DNA of 64,000 nucleotides from Rubrivivax sp. (GTDB taxonomy: Bacteria > Pseudomonadota > Gammaproteobacteria > Burkholderiales > Burkholderiaceae_C). This document shows positions 17,758 through 27,469 of the stretch, in pieces; positions within the stretch are counted from its first letter, which is position 1, and every line of letters starts with the position of its first letter. Where the stretch lies: contig JAIXYO010000029.1 of assembly GCA_027490215.1 (NCBI GenBank), positions 62,001-126,000 on the forward strand, read 5' to 3'. A model generated the notes under the pieces. That model had not been told where the DNA came from. It saw only the letters and a list, made by a program, of their open reading frames with translations, and searched no databases. The position numbers were made by a program, and so were the translations under genes.

Positions 17758-19044
17758 ATGCGCTGCCACACTGTCTTGTCCACCCTGCTGATGTGCAGCG
17801 CGCTGTCCGCACCTGCCACACATGCTGCTGAACTCCCTGACGCGCTGCCCAGCGACCTCGACGCCCTGTCGCTCGCAGACAAGGCGCCTACCGAGCCGCA
17901 GGCGGTGGCCCGGCCCTGGCGACTGTTCGTCGAGGGCAATCTGCGGCGCACCTCGATCGACGATCCCGACTCACGCTACGAGTCCAACCGCGCTTCGATC
18001 GACGGGCGCATCGACGCATCGCTGGCGCCTGGCATCCGAGGCGTGTTTTCGAACCGACTGGATTTGCGCCACAGCAATCGCCCGGGCGTCGATGGGGACG
18101 TCAACACGGTGCGAGAAGCCTATCTGAGCTGGGCGCCGACCGACCACCAGATCATCGACCTCGGTCGAGTCAATGTGCGTCATGGCGCTGCGTACGGCTA
18201 CAACCCGACCGACTGGTTCAAGGACGGCGCGGTGCGATCCATCGTCTCACTGGACCCTGCCGTGTTGCGGGAGAACCGTCAGGGCACGGTCGTTCTGCAG
18301 GGCCAGCACCTCTGGAGCGGTGGATCGCTGAGAGCGGCCTACTCGCCGAATCTCGGCGACAAGCCCAACCCGGGGACGTTCTCACTGAACGTGGGGGCAA
18401 CCAACCCTCACCACCGCTGGCTGCTGGCGGGCAGCACCAAGTTCAGCGATAAGCTGAACGCGGAGGTGCTGCTGTACGGCGGTCAGGGCACGCACGAGCA
18501 ACTGGGGCTGAATCTCTCAGGCCTGGTCGGCGATGCCACCGTGGTGTTTGGCGAATTCAGCATCGGCAAAGGGCCTTCGCTGATCGCGAAATCGCAGGAT
18601 CTCGACGCCGACTCGCGCTATCGCAGTCGCGCTGCCGTCGGCTTGACCTACACCACTGCGTTCAACCTCAGCCTGACAGCCGAGGCCGAGTACAACGACG
18701 CGGGTCCGACGCGTCGCCAGTGGCGCGCACTGCCGGGGTTGAACCCGCTGGGTCAGTTGAGTTTTCTCGCGACCAGCCAGACGCTGCAGGACCTGCCCGC
18801 ACGCAGCGCAGGCTTTGTTTACGCCACATGGAAGGACGCGCTGGTGCGCCGCCTGGATCTCTCGGCCTTCGTGCGGCGCGAGAACGAAACCCGCAGTCGC
18901 GTGCAGTGGCTGGAGGCTCGCTACCACTGGGACCGGGTCGATCTGGTGGCTCAATGGCAACAGTTCTCCGGCTCACGTCAATCCATTTTCGGCAGCGTCC
19001 CGCAAAGCCGCACCATCGAGCTGGCGCTACGGTTCTACCTGTGA
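17758..19044 (+). CDS. Predicted outer-membrane beta-barrel protein
   Basis: Exported protein of 428 residues with signal peptide ending near THAAE. The mature sequence alternates polar and hydrophobic residues in repeated strands (RWLLAGSTKFSDKLNAEVLL, RAAVGLTYTTAFNLSLTAEA), lacks hydrophobic helices, and ends in LALRFYL, compatible with a barrel. It has no TonB box or plug. It is co-transcribed with an ABC ATPase and a LolA-like protein, so it may be the outer-membrane receiver or export point of that system. I do not recognise a more specific family with certainty. Confidence 0.75.
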   Translation: MRCHTVLSTLLMCSALSAPATHAAELPDALPSDLDALSLADKAPTEPQAVARPWRLFVEGNLRRTSIDDPDSRYESNRASIDGRIDASLAPGIRGVFSNRLDLRHSNRPGVDGDVNTVREAYLSWAPTDHQIIDLGRVNVRHGAAYGYNPTDWFKDGAVRSIVSLDPAVLRENRQGTVVLQGQHLWSGGSLRAAYSPNLGDKPNPGTFSLNVGATNPHHRWLLAGSTKFSDKLNAEVLLYGGQGTHEQLGLNLSGLVGDATVVFGEFSIGKGPSLIAKSQDLDADSRYRSRAAVGLTYTTAFNLSLTAEAEYNDAGPTRRQWRALPGLNPLGQLSFLATSQTLQDLPARSAGFVYATWKDALVRRLDLSAFVRRENETRSRVQWLEARYHWDRVDLVAQWQQFSGSRQSIFGSVPQSRTIELALRFYL

Positions 19045-19090
19045 TGGGCGACAGGCGTTGCACACCCTGACCGCGAAGGGCCACGCCTTG

Positions 19091-20170
19091 ATGACCGCCC
19101 CTTCGGACTGCGACTCCGCCAACGCTCCGCTGGCGCAAGAGGCTCGGCTGCTGGTGGCGCTACTGCGCACTTCCCGCCTGTTCTTGCTGTTTGCCGAGCC
19201 AGGGGCTGACAAGTCCGCATTCCTGCAATCGTCCTTGTTACCGCTGCTGCAGCGACGGGTGAGTGACCAGCCAACTGCGGCGCCGCAGCGCGAAACAGGG
19301 GTCGTGGTGCCGTTTCCCGATCGACGAAAGCGCGGCGACGCAACGCGTCGCAAGCGCGAGGTGGTGGTGGTGTTCGACGACTGGTCTGGCGCACCGCTGG
19401 CGGCCCTGCACACAGCTCTCCAGCTGACAGCCGCTCCAGGGGATCCGTGGGTGCCCAAATCCGCACCGCCGTTGTCAGAAGGCATTTGCGCGCTGAGCGA
19501 GCGTTTCGACATCCAGTTCATCGTCATCCTCGATCGATTCGAGGAGTTCTTGCGCCTGCCCGCGCAGCGTGACGGCATCACCGAATTCACCGATGCGTTG
19601 GTCGAGGCACTGAATGCCACTCAGTTGCCGGCCAGCTTCCTGCTGTCCATGAGCGAGGACGCGCGACCGTCCTTGGCCGGCTTGCGCCGCCGCATTCCTG
19701 GCTTCGACGACTTCTCATTGAAGCTGCCGGCGGTCGTCGCCGCAGTCAAGCCAACGCCGGCTCAGCCCGAAGCTGCACGCAGTCACCACGTCTCACCGCT
19801 CGCGACCGCTGAGTCGACACCGACAGCGATCAAGCCACCAACGCGCTCGCGCGCTCCAATCAAGACGCAGGACGTGTATGCACTGATCGAACACACCCTG
19901 ATCCGCACGGCCAGCGACAACGATTGCGAACCGTTCCAAGGCAGTCAGCCCGGCGCCCTCGCACCTGACAGGGTCACGCCCCCGCCAGCGTTCAAATTGC
20001 GCAGGCCCAAGAGAGCGAAGCGCTCGAAATGGCCAGAAGAGTTCAAGGCCGAACCTGCCGCCCCGCCCCCTGAGACGCCGCGCCGGCGCCAGCCCCCGAA
20101 GCCCACGCTGATCGGGCGCTGCAAGGCACTGCTTTCCCGCTGGTGGGGATCGCGACGCCAGACCGACTGA
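19091..20170 (+). CDS. Degenerate nSTAND-like NTPase with basic C-terminal tail
   Basis: Protein of 359 residues resembling the NTPase domain of novel STAND proteins. The P-loop position is FAEPGADKSAFLQ (35-42), where the usual glycines before KS are Ala and Asp. The Walker B-like strand is FIVILDRFEEFL (143-154), and the sensor region LLSMSEDARPSLAGLRRRIP (184-203) fits the nSTAND consensus closely. An insertion of about 40 residues separates P-loop and Walker B. After the core comes a disordered Pro/Arg/Lys-rich tail, with none of the WD40 or TPR repeats typical of the family. It starts 46 bases after the barrel gene on the same strand. ATP hydrolysis is doubtful; function unknown. Confidence 0.7.
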   Translation: MTAPSDCDSANAPLAQEARLLVALLRTSRLFLLFAEPGADKSAFLQSSLLPLLQRRVSDQPTAAPQRETGVVVPFPDRRKRGDATRRKREVVVVFDDWSGAPLAALHTALQLTAAPGDPWVPKSAPPLSEGICALSERFDIQFIVILDRFEEFLRLPAQRDGITEFTDALVEALNATQLPASFLLSMSEDARPSLAGLRRRIPGFDDFSLKLPAVVAAVKPTPAQPEAARSHHVSPLATAESTPTAIKPPTRSRAPIKTQDVYALIEHTLIRTASDNDCEPFQGSQPGALAPDRVTPPPAFKLRRPKRAKRSKWPEEFKAEPAAPPPETPRRRQPPKPTLIGRCKALLSRWWGSRRQTD

Positions 20171-20309
20171 AACGTCTACCGCTCACAGATGAATACAGCC
20201 AGATGCAAGCAAATGCGTCCGGTTCGCCACACAACTCACGAATCACACCGGCCAAGTCGAAACCGGCCATGCGAAACTTGTTGACCTATCCTTGAATCGG
20301 TCATGGCAC

Positions 20310-21602
20310 ATGAATCCTGAGTCTCCCATCATCGCGGTCGTCGGCCTGGGTTACGTTGGCCTGCCGCTGGCGGTCGAGTTTGGTAAACGCTTTCCGACCA
20401 TCGGCTTCGATCTGTCGTCACGCAAGGTGGAAGCCTATCGCCGCTTCGAGGATCCAACCGGCGAAGTCTCCTCGGAGCAGCTACGCGCAGCCACGCTGCT
20501 GAACTGCACCACCGATGGCGCGGCATTGAAGGACGCCGACTTCATCGTCGTTGCCGTGCCCACACCCATCGATGACGCGCGCCGCCCCGATTTCTTTCCC
20601 CTCGTCAGCAGTTCGGAGACCGTCGGCCGCCACATGAAGCGCGGGGCGATCGTCGTCTATGAATCCACGGTGTACCCCGGCGCGACCGAAGAAATCTGCG
20701 TGCCGGTGCTCGAGAAGTTCTCCGGCCTGAAGTGGAAGCAGGACTTCAACATCGGCTACTCGCCCGAGCGCATCAACCCAGGCGACAAGCTGCGCACACT
20801 GACGAAGATCGTCAAGCTGGTGTCGGGCGACACACCGGAAACGCTGGCGGTGGTGCAGAAGCTGTACGGCGACATCATCGATGCCGGCGTCTACCCGGCC
20901 AGCAGCATCCGCGTTGCTGAAGCGGCCAAGGTGATCGAAAACACCCAGCGCGACCTGAACATCGCGCTGATGAACGAGCTGTCGCTGATCTTCAACCGCA
21001 TGGGCATCGACACGCTCGAGGTGCTGGAGGCGGCAGGTACCAAGTGGAACTTCCTGCCCTTCAGACCCGGCTTGGTCGGTGGCCATTGCATCGGCGTCGA
21101 CCCGTATTACCTGACGCACAAGGCCGAAATGCTGGGCTACCAGCCGCAGGTGATCCTGGCCGGTCGGCGCATCAACGACAGCATGGGCAAGTACGTTGCC
21201 GAACAAACGGTCAAGCGAATGATCGCTGCCGGTCAGGCGGTGAAAGATGCCGACATCATCGTGCTCGGCATGACCTTCAAGGAAGACTGCCCGGACCTGC
21301 GCAACAGCAAGGTCATCGACGTGATCCGCGAGTTGCAGTCGTACGGCGTGAAGGTGCATGTGCACGACCCGCTGGCCGACAACGAGGAATGTCAGCACGA
21401 GTACGGCATCGGCCTGACCGAATGGGATGCGTTGCCGCAGGCGTCGGCGATCATCGCCGCCGTGGCGCATCAGCCTTACAAGCAAATGGGCGTGTCGAAA
21501 CTGCTCGGAAAACTGAAGTCCGGAGGGGTGTTCGCTGATGTGAAATCGGTCTACGACCCGGCTGCGGTGGCGCAGGCAGGCCACGAACTGTGGAGGCTGT
21601 GA
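20310..21602 (+). CDS. tviB: UDP-N-acetyl-hexosamine 6-dehydrogenase (TviB/WbpO type)
   Basis: Oxidises UDP-GlcNAc or UDP-GalNAc to the uronic acid with two NAD molecules. 430 residues from the ATG at 20310; a TTG 18 bases upstream is less likely. The Rossmann motif is [25 protein letters not shown] follows, and the catalytic nucleophile is Cys260 in [12 protein letters not shown]. The C-terminal domain contains [16 protein letters not shown]. Sequence style is closest to TviB/WbpO rather than UDP-glucose dehydrogenase. The 138-base upstream gap contains a direct repeat ACCGGCC but no clear promoter. It is the first gene of a long plus-strand polysaccharide block and pairs with the tviC-like epimerase that overlaps its end. 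Confidence 0.93.
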   Translation: MNPESPIIAVVGLGYVGLPLAVEFGKRFPTIGFDLSSRKVEAYRRFEDPTGEVSSEQLRAATLLNCTTDGAALKDADFIVVAVPTPIDDARRPDFFPLVSSSETVGRHMKRGAIVVYESTVYPGATEEICVPVLEKFSGLKWKQDFNIGYSPERINPGDKLRTLTKIVKLVSGDTPETLAVVQKLYGDIIDAGVYPASSIRVAEAAKVIENTQRDLNIALMNELSLIFNRMGIDTLEVLEAAGTKWNFLPFRPGLVGGHCIGVDPYYLTHKAEMLGYQPQVILAGRRINDSMGKYVAEQTVKRMIAAGQAVKDADIIVLGMTFKEDCPDLRNSKVIDVIRELQSYGVKVHVHDPLADNEECQHEYGIGLTEWDALPQASAIIAAVAHQPYKQMGVSKLLGKLKSGGVFADVKSVYDPAAVAQAGHELWRL

Positions 21603-22657
21603 CGACCTATCGGGCGTTGCAATCCGCGCTGCGGGCAGCGCCGAGGACCTGGTTAGTCACCGGAGTGGCCGGCTTCATCGGGTCCAACCTGCTGGAAGCC
21701 CTGCTGATGCTTGATCAGCGGGTGATCGGCCTGGACAACTTTGCCACCGGGCATCAGCACAACCTCGATGAGGTCGAGGGGCTGGTCGGCACACAACGGT
21801 GGGCACGATTCAAGTTCATCCAGGGCGACATCCGCCAATCGACAGACTGCCAGGCAGCCTGTGACGGCGTCGATGTCGTGCTCCATCAAGCGGCACTCGG
21901 CAGCGTACCCCGCTCACTCGCCGACCCGGTGACCACCAACGCGGTCAACATCGATGGCTTTCTGAACATGCTCGTCGCCGCACGCGACGCCAAGGTACAG
22001 CGCTTTGTCTATGCCGCCAGCAGTTCGACCTATGGTGACCACCCTGCACTGCCCAAGGTCGAAGACCGCATCGGTGCCCCGCTGTCACCTTATGCAGTGA
22101 CCAAGCTGGTCAACGAGCTCTATGCCGACGTATTTGCCCGTGCTTACGGGATGCAGAGCATCGGCCTGCGCTACTTCAATGTGTTCGGCCCCCGGCAAGA
22201 CCCGAATGGCGCGTATGCAGCAGTGATTCCGAAATGGATTACCGCGCTGATCGCTGGCCACTCAGTGCAGATCAACGGCGACGGGCACACCAGCCGCGAT
22301 TTCTGTTTCATCGCCAACGCGGTGCAGGCCAACCTGCTGGCGGCCTGCACGCAACGTGATGACGCCATCAACCAGATCTACAACGTGGCGGTCGGAGACC
22401 GAACGACTCTGAACGAGTTGTTTGCGCTGCTGCGTGAGCACCTCCTCCCGACCATTCCGCAGTTGTGCGACGTGCAGCCGGTGCACGGCGACTTCCGGCC
22501 CGGTGACGTGCTGCATTCCCAGGCCGACATCGGCAAGGCCGCCGATCTGCTCGGCTATCGGCCCACGCACCGTGTCAATGAAGGACTGGCGCAGGCCATG
22601 CCCTGGTACATGTCGCACGCCGAGCGAGCAAACGCTGCACCATCGCCCAACCCTTGA
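21599..22657 (+). CDS. tviC: UDP-N-acetylglucosamine 4-epimerase (TviC/WbpP type)
   Basis: NAD-dependent short-chain epimerase interconverting UDP-GlcNAc(A) and UDP-GalNAc(A). The N-terminus [16 protein letters not shown] is the nucleotide-binding motif, followed by GLDNFATGH, the catalytic SSSTYG with Tyr/Lys in YAVTKL, and [20 protein letters not shown]. Start choice is uncertain: GTG at 21599 gives a GTGA overlap with tviB and a length matching WbpP, while GTG at 21590 is also in frame. With tviB it provides HexNAc-uronic acid precursors for the glycan. Its stop abuts the stop of the opposite-strand gene with no base between (TGATCA). Confidence 0.92.
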   Translation: MTTYRALQSALRAAPRTWLVTGVAGFIGSNLLEALLMLDQRVIGLDNFATGHQHNLDEVEGLVGTQRWARFKFIQGDIRQSTDCQAACDGVDVVLHQAALGSVPRSLADPVTTNAVNIDGFLNMLVAARDAKVQRFVYAASSSTYGDHPALPKVEDRIGAPLSPYAVTKLVNELYADVFARAYGMQSIGLRYFNVFGPRQDPNGAYAAVIPKWITALIAGHSVQINGDGHTSRDFCFIANAVQANLLAACTQRDDAINQIYNVAVGDRTTLNELFALLREHLLPTIPQLCDVQPVHGDFRPGDVLHSQADIGKAADLLGYRPTHRVNEGLAQAMPWYMSHAERANAAPSPNP

Positions 22658-24574
22658 TCACACGGGTGCCGCGTCGCCCCCAGGGTGACTGCCAATGGAA
22701 CGACGCGGCCTGGTGACCTCCACCGCACACAGCATGAGGAGCAACATCAGGAAGGCGACGCGCGGGACATCCATCACACTGCTCACCAGCCCCACGCACC
22801 AGCAGCCGCAAAGCGAAGCCATCAGGAACGGAGCGATCGGCGAGCCGCTGCCCGCGGCATCGAACAACCGCCGCAGGATCCATCCCATGCACAGCACGAA
22901 CGCGAGCAACGCGAGAACCCCGCGTTCGATCAGCAGTTCGAGGTACAGGTTGTCGATGTGCCACGGCACGTAGTAGCCCTGCGCTGCAGGGAACCAGCCG
23001 GCCAGCCCCCCCGCGAAGTCGCGGTGGGTCAGCATCTCGACGCGGTCAGGTCCGACCAGGCTCAGGTTGTCGAGTTCGGCCACGCCGCCTTCGTTGACCA
23101 CCGCGATCGAGAACACGCCCATGCGCGGGGCCCAGGCCAGACCGGGGTCAAGCCGCGGCCCGCGCAGACGCATGACGACATGGCGCCATGTCGCTCCGGC
23201 CGCAGCCACCTGCACCCACCCCCACTGACAACGCCTCGGGTAAAGCAGATGCATCTCGCACAGCCGGACGGACACGTCGGCATCCACCGTCGAGCGGATA
23301 TCGAACGCGACCTCATGCGGACGCACGGGGTGCAGCGCCACCCGCTGGGTCAAGGTCATGAGGCCGTACTGATCGAGCGGTGCCTTCGAGCCAGACAGCA
23401 CGACTGATCCGGACGATTGCTCGGGACTGGGTGGCACGAACCGAACGTCGCCTGGAAACGAACGTTCCGGGGTCGCCTGCGAATAAGCTGCAGGCAGGCG
23501 CCCGAGGCCGATCCCGAACGCCCAATCGGTCGGGTCTCGCAGCAAGCCCAAGCCGGCCTGCCAGTGTTCCAGCCGCCCTCCCAGGTCGCGCTCGCTGGCG
23601 GCCATGCGTTCACGCATGAACGAGCCCAGTCCGAGTACTGCCACCACCTCGAGCGCCAGCGCGAGAGCCAGGCCCCAGCCCGCCACAACACGCCAGCGGA
23701 TGTGCGGCAGACGCTTGCGTCGAAGCAACAGCGCCAGCAACACCAGCGAGCCGCCCACCGCCCCATAAACACCGCGTGAAAACGTGGTCATGCAGGCGTA
23801 CCCGGTGAGCAGCGCCAAGGGGGCCACCGCGGCCCAGCGCAGGGGCGTGCGAGCGGTCCACAACCCCCACGCGACGAACGGCGTGGCCAGCGCCAGGTAG
23901 ACATCGATCGCCGCACCGCCGACGTGCATCTCCCAGAACAGTGCGGTCGTGCGGTAGCGGGTCGAGAAATCCCACAGGCCTGTGTAGGCCAGCCGCTCCC
24001 ACACCACCGCCAGCATGACCACAGTCAGGCCCACCAGCATGCCCGCTCCGAGGCGCCGCGCAGCGGCGTCCGCGTCTTGCTCTATCTGCATGCGCAGCAG
24101 CGGCCAGATCAGCGCGGCATACAAAACGGGCTTGAAGACGCGCCAGCTGTTCAGCGGATCGGTGTAGCTCTGGAACCAGTGAAAAGACCCGTCACCAGCC
24201 ACCGACAGGCCGTGCACGAGGGCCACGACAGTGAAGATGCCGAACACGATCGCCAAGCCGGCAACCACCCAATCAATGCGCGCAGCGCGTGATCCGATGT
24301 CTGGGTTGCGCGGAGTCGGAGTCAGCGCCATGCGCCCATAACACCCTGCCACCACACCCCACAGCAGCAGGTCGAACTCCTCGAACACGACCCAGCCAGT
24401 CCACGGCGCGAAGCTCAGCAGCGGCAGCACCGCCGGCACCACGAACAGCCAGAAGCTGGAACGCCACGCGACCAGAGCGCACCACAGAACGAACGCCGCG
24501 GTGACGGTGACAGGCGCCAACGGGTGCTGGCTGGCAAGCGCCGCCCCGATGGTAAATGCCGCTGCTGCAGGCAT
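22658..24574 (-). CDS. O-antigen ligase/polymerase-like membrane protein with inserted extracytoplasmic domain
   Basis: Integral membrane protein of 638 residues. The first 330 or so residues hold about ten hydrophobic helices typical of Wzy/WaaL-like proteins. About 170 residues then lie in one extracytoplasmic region rich in beta strands, starting at RFVPPSPEQSSG and ending before WHIDNLYLELLIERG, the Wzy_C-type conserved histidine motif. Two or three helices follow. The inserted part resembles a carbohydrate-binding-type sandwich, but the family is not certain. The start at 24574 was chosen because the upstream frame is not hydrophobic. It should polymerise or ligate glycan units at the inner membrane. 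Confidence 0.78.
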   Translation of the reverse strand: MPAAAAFTIGAALASQHPLAPVTVTAAFVLWCALVAWRSSFWLFVVPAVLPLLSFAPWTGWVVFEEFDLLLWGVVAGCYGRMALTPTPRNPDIGSRAARIDWVVAGLAIVFGIFTVVALVHGLSVAGDGSFHWFQSYTDPLNSWRVFKPVLYAALIWPLLRMQIEQDADAAARRLGAGMLVGLTVVMLAVVWERLAYTGLWDFSTRYRTTALFWEMHVGGAAIDVYLALATPFVAWGLWTARTPLRWAAVAPLALLTGYACMTTFSRGVYGAVGGSLVLLALLLRRKRLPHIRWRVVAGWGLALALALEVVAVLGLGSFMRERMAASERDLGGRLEHWQAGLGLLRDPTDWAFGIGLGRLPAAYSQATPERSFPGDVRFVPPSPEQSSGSVVLSGSKAPLDQYGLMTLTQRVALHPVRPHEVAFDIRSTVDADVSVRLCEMHLLYPRRCQWGWVQVAAAGATWRHVVMRLRGPRLDPGLAWAPRMGVFSIAVVNEGGVAELDNLSLVGPDRVEMLTHRDFAGGLAGWFPAAQGYYVPWHIDNLYLELLIERGVLALLAFVLCMGWILRRLFDAAGSGSPIAPFLMASLCGCWCVGLVSSVMDVPRVAFLMLLLMLCAVEVTRPRRSIGSHPGGDAAPV

Positions 24575-24684
24575 GGAAATCAACGCTGACACACCGCATC
24601 TTAGACGCTGGATCTCATCGCCCCTTGCGGCTGCAGCAATCAGGCCTGCGCGGTTGGGCCTGCCGTTGAAGCCACAATTCCAAG

Positions 24685-26172
24685 GTGAAGATCCCACCCG
24701 CCGACCTTTCCAGGAGCCATCCGCAGGCCGATGCTTCGCGCGCCGAACGGTCGCCCGACGTCAGTCGGCCTGGTCGAGAGAAAAGCCCGTACCAACAAAG
24801 CACGCAACACGAAGGCCGTTCAGCTGGCCGCTGGTGGCTGCTGCTCGGGGCGCTGGTGTATTCGGTGTTCGTTGTCTACGGCAGCCTGGTGCCGCTGAGG
24901 TTTCAGGCCGTGCCTTTCGATCAGGCGCTGGAGAACTTTCGATCGATCCGCTACCTGCAACTCGGCATCGCCTCGCGGGCCGACTGGGTGGCCAACATCC
25001 TGCTGTTCATACCGCTCGGCTTTCTGTGGACGGGCGTGGCGTGGCCTCAGCGTCATCTGTTCTGGCGTGCGGTCGTCTCAGTCATGGTGCTGCTGGCGGC
25101 CTGCGGCCTCAGCCTGTCGATCGAATTCATCCAGCAATACTTTCCGCCGCGCACCGTATCGCTCAACGACATCATTGCAGAGACGGCTGGCGCCACCATT
25201 GGCATCTCTGCTTGGTGGGCGCTAGGGCGTCCGATGCTGAGCTGGCTGCAAGCGCTGCCGCTGGTGCGCGGCACGGCCAACACGGCCCAGCGGCTGCTGG
25301 TCGTCTACCTCGTGGTGCTGTTTGGCTACAACCTGATGCCGCTGGACCTGACGATCAGTCCGGTCGAGCTGTATCGCAAATGGCGCGAAGGCAAGGTGAT
25401 CTTTCTCCCGTTCGCCACACCTTATGCGGACAACGCGCAGCGCATCTACGACCTCATCACCGACATCGCGATCTGGATACCCGCCGCCGTGCTGTGGCGG
25501 CTGGCCTTCCACAAGTCACGGATGCAGACGTGGCTGTCGTCGGTGATCGCTGCCGGCGTGCTCGAACTGCTGCAACTGTTCGTCTACAGCCGGGTCAGCG
25601 ACAGCACCGACGTGTTCACCGCAGCGCTCGGAGCGGCCATCGGCGTGACCCTGGCGCGATCGACGCCACTCGCAAGCTCGCACCACAACACGCGGACATT
25701 GGCATCCGGCGCGCTGCGCTGGGCGCTGGGCGTCGCCTGCTGGATGATGGTGCTGGCAGCGGTGTTCTGGTACCCGTTCGATTTCAATCTTGACCGCTCA
25801 TTCCTGCGCGACAGGCTGGCCGGCTTGCAGCGGGTGCCCTTCGAGGCCTACTACTTTGGTACGGAGTTCCGTGCGCTCACCGAGGTGCTGCGCAAGTCCT
25901 TGTTCATGGCGCCACTGGGCTTCCTGCTCTACAGACTAGGGTGCCATCTGCCTCAGACCTGGCCACGCGGAGTGGTCCACGGCAGTCTGCTGCTCGTGAT
26001 ATTCACCTGTGCGGTCACCATTGAAGCTGGGCAGATCGCGCTGCCCAGCAAGAACGCTGACTTCACCGATGGCGTACTGGAATTCATCGGAGGTGCACTC
26101 GGCTACTTCGGTAGCCTCTTGGTGGCTGAACGCCTGCAGACACCAACCAGCGGGGCACAACGCCGTGGCTAA
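24685..26172 (+). CDS. Multi-repeat VanZ-family membrane protein
   Basis: Membrane protein of 495 residues with a polar 45-residue cytoplasmic N-terminus and about twelve hydrophobic helices. VanZ-like signatures recur: ADWVANILLFIPLGFLWTG with SLNDIIAETAGATIG in the first half, AIWIPAAVLWRLAF with SDSTDVFTAALGAAIG in the middle, and SLFMAPLGFLLYRLG with DFTDGVLEFIGGALG at the end. This implies three successive VanZ units. VanZ proteins have no established reaction; VanZ of enterococci gives low-level teicoplanin resistance. Here the neighbours suggest a role in glycan assembly. It is divergent from the polymerase (110 bases) and its stop overlaps the next start. Confidence 0.85.
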   Translation: MKIPPADLSRSHPQADASRAERSPDVSRPGREKSPYQQSTQHEGRSAGRWWLLLGALVYSVFVVYGSLVPLRFQAVPFDQALENFRSIRYLQLGIASRADWVANILLFIPLGFLWTGVAWPQRHLFWRAVVSVMVLLAACGLSLSIEFIQQYFPPRTVSLNDIIAETAGATIGISAWWALGRPMLSWLQALPLVRGTANTAQRLLVVYLVVLFGYNLMPLDLTISPVELYRKWREGKVIFLPFATPYADNAQRIYDLITDIAIWIPAAVLWRLAFHKSRMQTWLSSVIAAGVLELLQLFVYSRVSDSTDVFTAALGAAIGVTLARSTPLASSHHNTRTLASGALRWALGVACWMMVLAAVFWYPFDFNLDRSFLRDRLAGLQRVPFEAYYFGTEFRALTEVLRKSLFMAPLGFLLYRLGCHLPQTWPRGVVHGSLLLVIFTCAVTIEAGQIALPSKNADFTDGVLEFIGGALGYFGSLLVAERLQTPTSGAQRRG

Positions 26173-27469
26173 GCCGCTGCTGACCGCCTACCTGTCGGCG
26201 TGGCTGGCACTGAGCGCCTATCTGGTACTCGGCGCACTTGCACGCGGGGTGCCTGCAACCTGGGTGGCTGTGTGGGTCGCCGAACTGGCACTGCTTGCCG
26301 CTGCACCGCGATGGCCGCTGCTGGCGGTAGCAAGCTACCTGCTGATGCAGTACGGCGTATCGAGTCATGGCTCGCTGCACGACATTTTGCTTTCGATGCG
26401 GATGGTGGACGGTGTTGCCGGACTGACACTGGCCGCCTGGGCCCTGTGGCGACGCAGCACGTCAACCGTCCGCGTCCCCATGCCGAGAATGGCTGTTGCA
26501 CTGTTTGGTTGGATTGCCATCTGCATCGCCGTGGCCGTCGCCGACGGGCTGCCTTACGGTCTCTTTGCGCGTCATGATCCTTCGGCATTCTTCCAGGCTG
26601 CCGTTCTGCTGGTCGTCGTCGCCGACACACTGCGCACCCGGCGCGAGATGGCCTGGGTCAGCCTGCTGCTGGCCAGCATCGTGATCGCACGCGCCGTGCT
26701 GCAAGCGCCGGGAGGTATTCACCTGGAGAGCTACCTCGCCACGCTGGCGGTGGTGTGCATCCCGCTGGTATTGATCGGCGCGACGACGTCTCCCGATATC
26801 AGCCGGCGCGCCGTGTTCTGGCTGCTGGCTACCGCGTTGGCAGTGGTCCTGGTCATAGGTCAGAACCGCGCGGCCGCCGTCGCTGCGGCAGCTGCTGTGC
26901 TGGTCTTCGCGCTGCAAACGGCATGGCGTCCGCAACGGCCCCGCCGTGCCGTGCTTGCGCTGCCCGTTGTGCTGCTGGCGATAGCGGCTTGGTTGCTATC
27001 GAGCGATTACGCTGCGCGCTTCCGATCGCTTTGGGACGCGCAGAACCATGCTGGAGCAACGCTGGACCGGGCCACGGCATCGGAGCGACTCACACTTTGG
27101 CGTGCCGGCTGGGACATGGCGATAGACCACCCGGTGTTCGGTGTCGGACCCGGCAACTATCCGGTGATGCTGTCGATGTACCGGCCGGGCATGGACCCCC
27201 TGGCTGCACATAGCAACTACGTGCAGATGCTGGCCGAGACAGGATTTGTAGGGCTGACGCTGTACCTGGCCGTCTTCGGCAGCTTGCTGGTCGCGTTGGG
27301 CCGGGCCGCGCGCGACAGCGAAGCGGCTCCCGTCGCACGGCTGCTGCAGGTCTCGCTGGTCGCCTACCTGGCCGGCGGCGCTTTCAACAGCCGACACGAT
27401 TTCGTGCTGGCCTATGTGATCGCGGGCTGGGCATGCGCCGTGGCGGCGGCGTCGAGGCGAAAGGCATGA
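26165..27469 (+). CDS. O-antigen ligase family (Wzy_C) membrane protein
   Basis: Polytopic membrane protein of 434 residues, beginning with GTG at 26165 that overlaps the VanZ stop by eight bases. About ten hydrophobic helices surround a large extracytoplasmic loop with the conserved pattern RLTLWRAGWDMAIDHPVFGV, GPGNY and AAHSNYVQMLAETGFVGL, typical of the Wzy_C domain. It would act as a glycan polymerase or ligase using undecaprenol-linked units. It is the second such protein in the locus; a third lies in the XrtA operon. Confidence 0.88.
   Translation: MAKPLLTAYLSAWLALSAYLVLGALARGVPATWVAVWVAELALLAAAPRWPLLAVASYLLMQYGVSSHGSLHDILLSMRMVDGVAGLTLAAWALWRRSTSTVRVPMPRMAVALFGWIAICIAVAVADGLPYGLFARHDPSAFFQAAVLLVVVADTLRTRREMAWVSLLLASIVIARAVLQAPGGIHLESYLATLAVVCIPLVLIGATTSPDISRRAVFWLLATALAVVLVIGQNRAAAVAAAAAVLVFALQTAWRPQRPRRAVLALPVVLLAIAAWLLSSDYAARFRSLWDAQNHAGATLDRATASERLTLWRAGWDMAIDHPVFGVGPGNYPVMLSMYRPGMDPLAAHSNYVQMLAETGFVGLTLYLAVFGSLLVALGRAARDSEAAPVARLLQVSLVAYLAGGAFNSRHDFVLAYVIAGWACAVAAASRRKA

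Noticed and set aside
20280-20310. Possible sigma-54 promoter (TGGCAC near 20303) ahead of tviB
   Set aside because: The -12 part (TTGC with correct spacing) is absent, and TGGCAC lies directly at the start codon.
24501-25793. Plus-strand frame of 430 codons overlapping the VanZ protein
   Set aside because: Frame-shifted copy of the VanZ gene region; hydrophobic helices appear only in the frame annotated.
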